Assembly (NCBI GenBank): GCA_964511025.1 | Contig: CAZEDK010000039.1 | Coordinates: 1-14,625 of the forward strand | DNA length: 14,625 nucleotides | Source: CAZEDK01 sp964511025 | Lineage (GTDB): Bacteria > Patescibacteriota > Gracilibacteria > UBA1369 > GWF2-33-10 | Direction: 5' to 3' | Shown here: piece by piece, positions 1 to 6,770 of the stretch | Numbering within the stretch: position 1 is the stretch's first letter | Layout of the letters: each line of letters opens with the position of its first letter | Translations under genes and position numbers: made by a program | The notes under the pieces: generated by a model | What the model saw: only the letters and a program-made list of their open reading frames with translations | What the model was told of the DNA's origin: nothing | The model's database searches: none

Positions 1-49
1 AAAATTTTTACAAAGCCGTAGCCAAAATATGGAAATTGCAGTAGAAATA

Positions 50-250
50 TTATTGTGCAGTAAGTCTATTGTTTAGAGATGTAGATAAACCCACGAGTTT
101 ATGGCTAACGCTCTCTATAGTTTTGTAGTTGGGGGAGAAGATTCTTTTCTTTTGAAAAGAAGAACTCTAGGACATTGCTGCTTTTGCGAAATCAAATTTG
201 TAGCCGATTTGTAAATGAACTTTTATTTTTCCTCGCTCGTCTTTTTCGTA
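50..250 (-). pseudogene. Frame-interrupted remnant with a toxin-like 3' end
   Basis: One minus-strand frame reads 27 codons from 250, meets TAG at 167-169, then runs 38 more codons to a TAA at 50-52, with no ATG near its start. Its last codons read NRLTAQ-stop, the same ending as the RelE-like toxin at 3748-4092, in the same phase. At DNA level 49-71 matches 3747-3769 at 22 of 23 positions, and the one difference is a synonymous Leu codon. The rest of the translation shows no convincing likeness to the toxin. It may be a decayed toxin copy, a short duplication at the toxin's 3' end, or non-coding sequence that received this fragment. The repeat is seen directly; the pseudogene reading is inference. 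Confidence 0.35.
142..161. repeat. Perfect 8-bp hairpin
   Basis: TTCTTTTC and GAAAAGAA flank a four-base TTTT loop. No U-run follows on either strand, so it does not look like an intrinsic terminator. It lies inside the region transcribed from the minus-strand promoter at 258-286, so it could fold in that transcript. Confidence 0.45.
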
Positions 251-257
251 TCATGTT

Positions 258-286
258 AATATATCAAAAGCTCAAATATCAGTCAA
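258..286 (-). promoter_or_regulatory. Sigma70-like promoter in the gene-poor left end
   Basis: Read leftward, -35 TTGACT (281-286) and -10 TATATT (258-263) are separated by exactly 17 bp, giving an expected transcript start near 251. No gene longer than about 20 codons follows before the window edge. The only ATG close by (252-254) opens a 20-codon basic frame and falls slightly upstream of the expected start. The promoter therefore probably makes a small RNA, or the leader of a gene beyond the left edge. Confidence 0.5.
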
Positions 287-334
287 TATATATATCTTGA
301 CAAGATAGAGGAATGTGGTGTTTCGAATTTTCCG

Positions 335-1786
335 TTACTTTTGATCAAAAGCATATCCCTGACCATACTTAACTCCTAAATCCTGTATTATTTTAATTTG
401 ATCTTTTGTTTCTAATCCTACACCTATCACTGGGAGCTCAAATGCTTCTAGTAGACGTAAAAAAGCTGTGAGATATTTTCTTTTTTCGACATTAATATCA
501 ATATTTGCAATTGCTTGACGTGATATTTTAAAACCACTAATGATGTCAGGAATATGAAAATTAGGAAATATTGGTAAAACAATTCCTTCTCCTGATCTGC
601 CAACTTGTTGAGGAATGCCCATTTGATCTATCCAGACTGCTACATCTGTACCAAATTGTCTTTGTAACTCTTCCAATGTAGCAACTGTTTGTTTCATATT
701 GCTAGTGAATGTATCTACACTGATTTCTAAACCAATACTGTTTGCAGATAAACGAGTTTGTTGCAAGATTTTTTTTAATCTGTCAGCTAGTTTTGGCGTG
801 CATTCTGCTGATGAAAGATTAATATGTCCTCTTGTATTTGGATGTTTTGGATCTTCTTGCCATGTCAATATTTCTTTTGCCGCGCTTGACAATACAAGTC
901 TTCCAACTTGTTCCATATCGCCCATGCTTGATGCTGTGCTAATAATTGTTTCAGGAGCGATCAGTTGACTGTCAGCAAATCGTAAACGCATCAATATTTC
1001 CATCATGTTGGCTGGGACAGGCTGACCTGATAAGTCGTATATTTGTTCGCAATGCATTGGAATTTTTCCGGCAGATTTGCGAGAGTGACCTTTTGGTGTA
1101 CGGAGAAGATGATTTAATTTTTTTCTTACTTCTTGCAAACGCTCAAATTCCAGCTTGTTTGCAAATTCTGCGCGGTTTTTACCTGCATTTTTTGCTTGAC
1201 GTACTGCTCCGTCTGCTATTTCAAGCAACTTTTCTGCGTTTTCACCATCTGTTTTTATGGCGATGCCGATACTAATTCCGATGTCTTGAGAACTTGGTTG
1301 ATTGAATCTTAATAACCTGTTTGGCAAATTTATAGTATATGATTCCCCAATTGCTTTGATGATTCTATTTGATATATCAGTTAAAATCTGTACATCATCG
1401 CATTCTACCATTATTACGAATTCATCTCCTCCAAATCTAGCTACTATATCATTTTCTCTCATTGCTCCTTGTAGTCTTTTTGCTGTTTCTTTGAGAACTT
1501 CATCTCCCGCAGCATGTCCCGATGCATCGTTAAGAGATTTGAACCCATCAAGGTCAAGCATTAATACGGTAATTGGTTTTTGATCAATTATAGCCTCTTC
1601 TAGTCTTTCAGTAAAACTTCTTCTGTTTAGAAGACCTGTTAATACATCAGTGTTAGCCGCACGAGCTAATATTTCTAAGTTATCATTCTGTCTTCTTGTG
1701 TGCAGTGATGTATCTTTAAGTAGATTTGTAACACCTGTATTTGTTCGATCTAACACTTCTAATTTTGTCGCATTGTCAGCTACCAT
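335..1786 (-). CDS. GGDEF protein with degenerate EAL domain
   Basis: A 483-residue soluble protein with no signal peptide or membrane helix. After a short N-terminal segment (1-45) comes a full GGDEF domain (about 46-210). It has the DxLTGLLNR start (47-55), the metal and substrate region around DLDGFKSLND, the intact signature GGDEF at 119-123, and an RxxD inhibitory site (R110-D113) at the standard five-residue distance. This predicts c-di-GMP synthesis with product feedback. The C-terminal part (about 250-483) is EAL-like: E263-I-L in place of EAL, N323 in HINLSS, E354 in GLEIS, K420 and Q476 are kept. However, the usual DD pair is D387-Q388, and the glutamate of the usual AEGVE motif is replaced (VIGVGLE, 453-459). 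Hydrolysis is therefore doubtful, and the domain may instead bind c-di-GMP or regulate the cyclase. No recognised sensor domain is present. The start follows a leader of about 37 nt with no Shine-Dalgarno site. The pilus operon 2.7 kb away is a plausible target, by inference. Confidence 0.9.
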   Translation of the reverse strand: MVADNATKLEVLDRTNTGVTNLLKDTSLHTRRQNDNLEILARAANTDVLTGLLNRRSFTERLEEAIIDQKPITVLMLDLDGFKSLNDASGHAAGDEVLKETAKRLQGAMRENDIVARFGGDEFVIMVECDDVQILTDISNRIIKAIGESYTINLPNRLLRFNQPSSQDIGISIGIAIKTDGENAEKLLEIADGAVRQAKNAGKNRAEFANKLEFERLQEVRKKLNHLLRTPKGHSRKSAGKIPMHCEQIYDLSGQPVPANMMEILMRLRFADSQLIAPETIISTASSMGDMEQVGRLVLSSAAKEILTWQEDPKHPNTRGHINLSSAECTPKLADRLKKILQQTRLSANSIGLEISVDTFTSNMKQTVATLEELQRQFGTDVAVWIDQMGIPQQVGRSGEGIVLPIFPNFHIPDIISGFKISRQAIANIDINVEKRKYLTAFLRLLEAFELPVIGVGLETKDQIKIIQDLGVKYGQGYAFDQK

Positions 1787-1830
1787 CTTTGAAAAAAATA
1801 AAAATATTAAAATTTCAATCTAAGGTTAAA

Positions 1831-1859
1831 ATTAAAACAATGATTTATGTTTTTGTCAA
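1831..1859 (-). promoter_or_regulatory. Promoter of the GGDEF/EAL gene
   Basis: Perfect -35 TTGACA (1854-1859), 17 bp spacer, -10 TTTAAT (1831-1836). It begins four bases after the methyltransferase stop codon, so the GGDEF gene can be transcribed separately from its upstream neighbour. The expected start near 1824 gives a leader of about 37 nt. Confidence 0.6.
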
Positions 1860-1862
1860 GAT

Positions 1863-2399
1863 TTAAACCTCATAATAATTCACACTTGCCCATCTTTTTT
1901 CTTGATCTCTTGGAATGTTCTTAATCAATTTTAAATTCGGCATTTCAAAACCGCTGCTTATTATAACCGTGCCTTTTTTGCATTCTTTGAGGATTTTGTT
2001 TGATACTCTTTTTAATATAAGAGGCAACAAGTAAATGAATATTATGTCTGCTTCTTGCAAGTTTGCTTTAAATAAACTGCCAAAATGTATTTCGCATTTT
2101 GATTTTTTACAAAACTTCTTAAACGTACTCATTAAATATGGCAAAAGAGAATTTTCATAACCAATAGAGCGAAATCCATGTGACTCCGCGATAAACAGAG
2201 TCCTTCCGTCTCCAGATCCCAGATCAAATACCGTGCCTGTTTTTTTGGTTTTTTTTATATTTTTAAAAATTTCATCAAGGTATTTTTCTTTGCTTGGAAC
2301 GTAGGGGACCAGTGTGATAATATTGGTTATTCCGGTAATAATAAATATTAAAATAATCAATATTAATATAACTTCGAATGCTATTATTAAAATTTCCAT
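1863..2399 (-). CDS. Membrane-anchored class I SAM-dependent methyltransferase
   Basis: 178 residues. Residues 3-30 form a strongly hydrophobic helix that would anchor the protein in the membrane with the enzyme in the cytoplasm. The Rossmann methyltransferase core follows: motif I VFDLGSGDGR (57-66) for the SAM methionine and carboxylate, an acidic residue E82 after the second strand for the ribose, and a motif IV-like strand ADIIFIYLLP (117-126). The PYVPS stretch before the domain and the YLLP motif fit a family of small anchored methyltransferases of unknown substrate, which I know from general familiarity. The target cannot be read from the sequence. It is divergent from nth with a gap of only a few dozen bases, so the two promoters must lie close together or overlap. 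Confidence 0.8.
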   Translation of the reverse strand: MEILIIAFEVILILIILIFIITGITNIITLVPYVPSKEKYLDEIFKNIKKTKKTGTVFDLGSGDGRTLFIAESHGFRSIGYENSLLPYLMSTFKKFCKKSKCEIHFGSLFKANLQEADIIFIYLLPLILKRVSNKILKECKKGTVIISSGFEMPNLKLIKNIPRDQEKRWASVNYYEV

Positions 2400-2443
2400 G
2401 TTTTAATTAGAATGTATTCTTTCCTCTAATTTATGTGATATTT

Positions 2444-3091
2444 ATGCAAAAGGCAAAAATTGAAAAATTAATTCAATATTTCAGTCAAAAATACCCAGAT
2501 CCAAAACCTTCACTTAACTTTTCCAATAATTTTACGTTTTTGGTGGCTGTCATATTGTCGGCTCAATGTACAGATGAGCGTGTCAATAAGACGACTCCAT
2601 TACTTTTTCCGAAATATGACAGTCCTGATAAATTGTTGGATTTTGGTGAAGATAATCTTAAAAAAGTTATCAAACCATGCGGATTTTTTAACGTAAAAGC
2701 TAAAAATATTATTGAATTATCAAAAATTTTGATTGAAAAATATGCAAAAGAAGTTCCTAGAACTATGGAGGATTTAACTTCTCTTCCTGGAGTTGGACGC
2801 AAGACTGCTTCTGTAATTTTGTCGCAAGCTTTTCATCTGCCTGCTGTCCCTGTCGATACTCACGTGTTTCGAGTTACAAATAGATTAGGTCTTGCTAATG
2901 CAAAAACAGCTTTTGAAGTTGAGAAGCAAGTATCTGCAAAAATTAATAAAAAGTATTGGAATACGCTTCATCTTCAGTTAATATTTCACGGCAGGCAAAT
3001 ATGTACTGCTCGCAAGCCAAAATGTTACGAATGTCCACTCTGTGATATTTGCAGATGGCAAAAGAAAAAAGATTTTTTAAAAAATAATTGA
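2444..3091 (+). CDS. nth: Endonuclease III (DNA glycosylase/AP lyase)
   Basis: Removes oxidised pyrimidines from DNA and cuts the abasic site by beta-elimination, in base excision repair. Counting from the ATG at 2444 (215 residues), the helix-hairpin-helix LPGVGRKTA carries the catalytic lysine at 120 and PVDTHV the catalytic aspartate at 138. The 4Fe-4S cysteines are 187, 194, 197 and 203 in C-x6-C-x2-C-x5-C spacing. All these numbers equal those I recall for the E. coli enzyme, which favours this start over the in-frame GTG at 2435. There is no Shine-Dalgarno site. The stop codon TGA overlaps the ATG of the next gene by one base, so the two are probably cotranscribed and translationally coupled. 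Confidence 0.96.
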   Translation: MQKAKIEKLIQYFSQKYPDPKPSLNFSNNFTFLVAVILSAQCTDERVNKTTPLLFPKYDSPDKLLDFGEDNLKKVIKPCGFFNVKAKNIIELSKILIEKYAKEVPRTMEDLTSLPGVGRKTASVILSQAFHLPAVPVDTHVFRVTNRLGLANAKTAFEVEKQVSAKINKKYWNTLHLQLIFHGRQICTARKPKCYECPLCDICRWQKKKDFLKNN

Positions 3092-3723
3092 TGTTCAAAA
3101 CTGATGTACAACTACCGATCTTGGCGTATAGGTCATTACTTGCCAAATTAGCGGAATTTGCTTATCCGATAACAGATGAAATGGACATTGAAGACTATCT
3201 TGATGAATTTTTTGGCGTTTCTGAATCGCAGATGTCTGATGAATATTTGAATACTGATCAGGAAGAATTTTTTTGGGAATGGCTTTGGTATGACGTGCCT
3301 TTGCTTGAGAATAAAACGATTTTGGAGACGTATATTGTTGAACGTGAGGAAAGATTAACAAAAAATGAAACCGACTATTTGATTGGTATGCAAAAAAGTT
3401 ACAGATCTTGTTTTGAGATTATTGGCATTGTCAAAAATAGAGGTTTGGCAGTGCGAGATATATTTACACATGAGGCGCATTTCATCTCAGAAGTCAACGG
3501 ATCCAAATTCTTTCAAGTCGGTGATGTGTTTTATGCGAGAATGATTTTTTTAAAAAATAGAAAAATTTTTTCAGGCAGCACCTTGCAAATAGAAGGTTTT
3601 GAATTCACAAAAGCGGAAAAAGCTTTGGACATAGAGCACAAAGTTGTAGCCCCAAAGATGGGGAAAAGAGATTTTTTAAAAAGATATGGCGGACCTCTAT
3701 ATCAGATTTTGCATCTTGAATAA
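3091..3723 (+). CDS. Conserved protein of unknown function, coupled to nth
   Basis: 210 residues from the ATG that overlaps the nth stop codon (TGATG). It is acidic in its N-terminal half, with no signal peptide or membrane helix. The order of motifs is a Phe/Trp-rich helix EEFFWEWLWYDVPL (58-71), a segment TILETYIVEREERLTKNE (76-93), and then a beta-rich part with GLAVRDIFT (118-126) and VGDVFYARM (143-151). From memory, this arrangement resembles a conserved domain found in bacterial proteins that sometimes carry a SEC-C zinc motif; no SEC-C cysteines are present here. The overlap with nth hints at a role linked to DNA repair, but this rests on position only. Starting instead at the TTG at 3088 would add one residue. 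Confidence 0.75.
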   Translation: MFKTDVQLPILAYRSLLAKLAEFAYPITDEMDIEDYLDEFFGVSESQMSDEYLNTDQEEFFWEWLWYDVPLLENKTILETYIVEREERLTKNETDYLIGMQKSYRSCFEIIGIVKNRGLAVRDIFTHEAHFISEVNGSKFFQVGDVFYARMIFLKNRKIFSGSTLQIEGFEFTKAEKALDIEHKVVAPKMGKRDFLKRYGGPLYQILHLE

Positions 3724-3747
3724 AAAAATAAGATACTCAACCTTCAA

Positions 3748-4092
3748 TTATTGTGCAGTCAGTCTATTGAATTCTTGGTTTGTTCTTGCTAAACATTTAT
3801 TTAATTGAGATTGAGTAATGTTTGTTTTGTCGCCTTTGAAATATATAGTTATTGGTATCAAAAAATTACCGGCATCAATAATTAGAACTATTAGACGAAA
3901 AGATTTATTCTTACCTTTGTTTAATTCCTTACATGTAATACGCAGTTTATATGTATTATTTCCTAAATTCTGATGTAGTCTTTTGTCAAAATTTTTTAAA
4001 TTATTAATGACTTCTGATTTAAGGGACCTATATTTTTTACAAAGTTTTGTTATTTCTTTATCAAAATTTGGCAATAAGATGATTTTGTACAT
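3748..4092 (-). CDS. RelE/ParE-superfamily toxin
   Basis: 114 residues. The N-terminal part (FDKEITKLCKKYRSLKSEVINNL, within 10-32) gives the paired basic helices of the RelE fold. The core strand series follows with YKLRI (48-52), a basic loop KGKNKSFRLIVLI (59-71), and ITIYFKGDK (81-89). This is the usual pattern of RelE/HigB-like ribosome-dependent mRNA nucleases. The C-terminal 25 residues form an extra helical tail. Its ATG follows the antitoxin's stop codon with no gap, so translation is probably coupled. The final codons NRLTAQ-stop are repeated at 49-71. It converges on the nth-linked gene with a 24-bp gap, and no terminator is visible between them. The mRNA-cleaving role is inferred from the family. 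Confidence 0.82.
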   Translation of the reverse strand: MYKIILLPNFDKEITKLCKKYRSLKSEVINNLKNFDKRLHQNLGNNTYKLRITCKELNKGKNKSFRLIVLIIDAGNFLIPITIYFKGDKTNITQSQLNKCLARTNQEFNRLTAQ

Positions 4093-4392
4093 TTATATAT
4101 GTGCTAGTTGTTTTTCAATTGATGGGATTTTTTTATTTTTATATTTTGCTATTACTTTTTTCGTTATTTCTTGAGTTAGAAATCTGAATTCTTCTTTTTC
4201 TAATTTTTTCGTTTTTGATTTATCTGTATCGATTTTGCTGATTTGAATAATATCTTTAATATCTATGGGTGTTATAGTTATTCGCATTTCTTCAATTTCA
4301 AGCGCATAGTTATTTGTATCAAATTTAGACATCCATTCCTTGGGAATTGTAATTTGTCCCCTAGATGTTGGTTTTTGTATAACAGTAATCAT
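4093..4392 (-). CDS. AbrB/SpoVT-type antitoxin
   Basis: 99 residues. The N-terminal part holds a swapped-hairpin AbrB DNA-binding domain with the typical TSRGQITIPKEW motif (9-20), expected to bind the operon's own promoter as a dimer. The C-terminal half is lysine-rich and predicted helical (KTKKLEKEEFRFLTQEITKKV) and probably wraps around the toxin. The AbrB antitoxin plus RelE-fold toxin combination, in this gene order, has a known precedent in the PrlF-YhaV pair of enterobacteria, but this protein is not obviously an orthologue. It is the first gene of a two-gene minus-strand operon. Confidence 0.82.
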   Translation of the reverse strand: MITVIQKPTSRGQITIPKEWMSKFDTNNYALEIEEMRITITPIDIKDIIQISKIDTDKSKTKKLEKEEFRFLTQEITKKVIAKYKNKKIPSIEKQLAHI

Positions 4393-4410
4393 TTATTTCT
4401 TAAATTAGGG

Positions 4411-4457
4411 ATATATCAACATTCATAAGAATAATTTAAATTTATTTATATATCAAC
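4411..4457 (-). promoter_or_regulatory. Toxin-antitoxin promoter with two operator-like repeats
   Basis: The 10-bp box GTTGATATAT (minus strand) occurs at 4448-4457 and again at 4411-4420, with starts 37 bp apart. The first box contains the -35 TTGATA (4451-4456). A 17-bp spacer leads to -10 TATTCT (4428-4433), which puts the start near 4421, right at the second box. A repressor bound to both boxes would cover the promoter and the start site, which is the arrangement expected for autoregulation by the antitoxin. The repeats are seen directly; their function is inferred. Confidence 0.5.
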
Positions 4458-4467
4458 TCTTTTGTTT

Positions 4468-5019
4468 TTATTCGATTTTACCGCTTGCGCTATTAATTGA
4501 TATTTCTTTTGTAAATTGCTTGTAATTACTGTTATTTAAAATAATTTGAAATTCTTTGTCATACTTCGTGGAGTTTTGTGAGTGCCAAATGGACATTTGT
4601 GCTCGAGGTGGAGCAAAATATATGGTTAAATCTTCTATTTCGTCATTGATTAATTTGCTAATTTTTACATCTTCATATACTACAACCTCTACTTTGTACG
4701 TCCATTGAGACTGATCATTTATGCAGGTTTGAGATTCGCTGTCAAAAGGTGATAAAAAAGTCTGAATTGAAACAGTTGCAGTTTTGTCAAAATATACGCC
4801 TGTACAAACTATAGTTTTTTCTTGATTTGAATTGCTTTGTAATATGCCATTGCTTGCTTTTGATTGCTGTGATTTTAAAATACTTTTTATTTCGTTTGCT
4901 GAAGCGTTTACTCGGGAATGCTGTATCGCGCCTTGATAATTGCCGATAAATACAGTTGTTAAAATACCAATGATTGTGATGACTATCAACAATTCCGCCA
5001 AAGTAAAAGCTTTTTTCAT
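4468..5019 (-). CDS. Type IV pilin-like (pseudopilin) protein
   Basis: 183 residues with a class III signal: a very short leader MKKA, the cleavage and methylation site FTLAE (mature F1 and E5), and one long hydrophobic helix to about residue 25. The cleavage position has Ala where Gly is usual. The mature globular part has two cysteines about 40 residues apart that could form a disulfide. It could be a minor pilin or pseudopilin of GspH/FimT type, or the major subunit; the sequence does not decide. It follows pilC with a single base between stop and ATG (TAACATG), so it is part of the pilus operon and probably translated by coupling. Confidence 0.85.
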   Translation of the reverse strand: MKKAFTLAELLIVITIIGILTTVFIGNYQGAIQHSRVNASANEIKSILKSQQSKASNGILQSNSNQEKTIVCTGVYFDKTATVSIQTFLSPFDSESQTCINDQSQWTYKVEVVVYEDVKISKLINDEIEDLTIYFAPPRAQMSIWHSQNSTKYDKEFQIILNNSNYKQFTKEISINSASGKIE

Positions 5020-5020
5020 G

Positions 5021-6190
5021 TTATACGAGATTGCTTAGATTGAAAATCGGGCTCATGATCGCAAAAGCCATTGCAACTACGACCAAGCCTATAAGTATAA
5101 TCAATGCAGGTTCAAGGATTGCCATTGTATTTTTTAGATCATGTTCAATTTCCCTTTCGAAGTGGTTTGCCATTTTTTCTGCAGATCTATCAAGAGATGC
5201 GGAATTTTCACCTATACGAATCATTTCAACAAGTGTTTTTGGAAAGATCAAACTTGCCCCATCCAAATTATCAGAAATTTTTTCACCTTTTGCTATATTA
5301 TCGGCAGTTAATAAAAGCTTTTTTCTATACACCTCATTACCAATGCTATCAGCGCACGTTTTTAAAGATTGTGTAATAGGGATACCAGATTCGACTAATA
5401 CTCCAAGAAGACGTACGAACCTAATAATTGAGATTTTGACTAGCATCTCACCGATAAGTGGAGTTTTGAGTAAATAATAATGCCATTTGAATTTACCTTG
5501 CTCAGTGTTGACATAAAAATTTCCAATCAAAATAGCTCCAATTGTTGTAAATATTATTAACCACCAATAATTGCCCATAAAATTACTAATTGATAACAAA
5601 ATTTGTGTTGGCATCGGAAGGCTTACATGATTTTCAACAAAAAAGCTTTTTAATTTTGGTATTACAAAAATTACGACTATAAATGCCGCTATAATTAACG
5701 CTGATATTATTGTAGCTGGATATATAAGGGCGCTTTTCAGTTTGAGATTAAGTTCATAACTTTGTTCCAATTGTTTTGCCAGTCTAAATAGCATTTCATC
5801 AAGTTTACCTGTTGTTTCGCCGGATTTGACAAGTCCTATTTCGCTATCGCCAAAAACCGCAGGAAATTTTTGCATGGCCTTGTGCAGAGGCTCGCCTTTG
5901 TGTTCCATGCCATATTCCATTGTGTTGATAACTCGTCTGAAATGTAGATTTTGTGTGCGGCTGACTAGGATTTTTAAAGCTTGGATTATAGGGATGCCAG
6001 CATCTACCATGACAGCAAGTAAATAGAAAAAATATGACCTGTCTTTTATTGATACCTTGCCATGATCAATAAAAAAGTCATTAAGTCTGACAAAAAGATT
6101 TTTTTCTCTATTGTCATATACTCCATAAATAATTTCTTTATCTTCTTGTTGGATATCTAAATTTAGATTTTCAAGCAAATTTTTTCCCAT
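5021..6190 (-). CDS. pilC: Type IV pilus inner-membrane platform protein PilC
   Basis: 389 residues, the normal size for the PilC/GspF family. Two repeated T2SSF domains lie at about 53-178 and 256-380. Each begins with a related motif (MVDAGIPIIQALK at 61-73 and LVESGIPITQSLK at 265-277) and each contains a G-E-[TN] turn (VKSGETTGKLDEM and IRIGENSASLDRS). Membrane helices lie at about 158-178, 209-227 and 360-380. The protein forms the inner-membrane base that the extension and retraction ATPases act on to assemble pilin. The ATPase genes themselves are not in this window. Upstream, pilO ends 29 bases before its start. Confidence 0.93.
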   Translation of the reverse strand: MGKNLLENLNLDIQQEDKEIIYGVYDNREKNLFVRLNDFFIDHGKVSIKDRSYFFYLLAVMVDAGIPIIQALKILVSRTQNLHFRRVINTMEYGMEHKGEPLHKAMQKFPAVFGDSEIGLVKSGETTGKLDEMLFRLAKQLEQSYELNLKLKSALIYPATIISALIIAAFIVVIFVIPKLKSFFVENHVSLPMPTQILLSISNFMGNYWWLIIFTTIGAILIGNFYVNTEQGKFKWHYYLLKTPLIGEMLVKISIIRFVRLLGVLVESGIPITQSLKTCADSIGNEVYRKKLLLTADNIAKGEKISDNLDGASLIFPKTLVEMIRIGENSASLDRSAEKMANHFEREIEHDLKNTMAILEPALIILIGLVVVAMAFAIMSPIFNLSNLV

Positions 6191-6219
6191 ATTTGAAAAT
6201 TTAAATATTTCTTTAATTA

Positions 6220-6738
6220 TTATTGATAATAAGCTTCAATATGCAGACTGAATATTATAGAGTCTTGATTTCTTTGTAGGTTAATGGCTTTTACAGAAAA
6301 TGCCCTTTGACTTAATTCAATGCCATTTAAAAAATTCAATAAATCACTATAAACACCCGTAAAATTAGCTGATATTGATGCCTTTTGCAGACCTTTTATA
6401 GTTTCATCTTCTCCTTGTCTGTCAAAATTGACAGCATGTAGCGTGATACCATTTTTGTTAGCTATATCATTTAAACTGCTCAAAAGCTCTGACTGGTTAA
6501 GACCAACTGGAGCAAGTGCTTCAAGTTTTTTTCTATTAACTTCGTCTGTAGGCAGATCATCATCTAGCTTATTGAGGTTGTCCAAATTTGCTTTTAACGC
6601 TTCTTCTTCAATATTGATAGCTTCAATTTCGGCTTTTAGTTGTTTATTTTCTTGTCTAATTGGATTGATGCCAAACGTATAGCCGGCTATCAAAATTATG
6701 AGTATTATTCCTGAGATTAAATTTGATTTTGAATTCAT
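6220..6738 (-). CDS. pilO: PilO-like pilus assembly protein
   Basis: 172 residues: a short cytoplasmic N-terminus, one membrane helix (about 8-25), a charged coiled-coil segment (about 27-60), then a small globular domain with alternating beta and alpha (ITLHAVNFDR, FTGVYSDLLNFLNGIE, FSVKAINL). This is the bitopic layout of PilO, which with PilN links the inner-membrane platform to the envelope components. The sequence is divergent, and the call rests on architecture and on its place between pilN-like and pilC genes. Confidence 0.78.
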   Translation of the reverse strand: MNSKSNLISGIILIILIAGYTFGINPIRQENKQLKAEIEAINIEEEALKANLDNLNKLDDDLPTDEVNRKKLEALAPVGLNQSELLSSLNDIANKNGITLHAVNFDRQGEDETIKGLQKASISANFTGVYSDLLNFLNGIELSQRAFSVKAINLQRNQDSIIFSLHIEAYYQ

Positions 6739-6770
6739 ATATTTAGTGATTAGTTGTGAATGATCAGTGT

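Noticed and set aside
192..254. 20-codon basic peptide on the minus strand after the 258-286 promoter
   Set aside because: The ATG lies slightly upstream of the expected transcript start, there is no ribosome-binding site, and the length gives no coding evidence.
1..334. tmRNA or 6S RNA at the left end
   Set aside because: A short AKAA-like frame and hairpins suggested tmRNA, but no tRNA-like ends, no conserved 5' block and no proper tag reading frame are visible; no 6S-type long bulged hairpin could be traced.
699..1583. Plus-strand open frames opposite the GGDEF/EAL gene
   Set aside because: They lie antisense to a clearly conserved protein, with Cys/Phe/Leu-rich composition typical of shadow frames.
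2435..2443. GTG at 2435 as the nth start
   Set aside because: The ATG at 2444 makes the catalytic and cluster residues fall at the standard endonuclease III numbering, and the GTG has no better ribosome-binding site.
3065..3680. Repeated A/T blocks (GATTTTTTAAAAA) in nth and the following gene as a mobile repeat
   Set aside because: They are short homopolymer runs coding for Asp-Phe-Leu-Lys in AT-rich genes, without flanking similarity.
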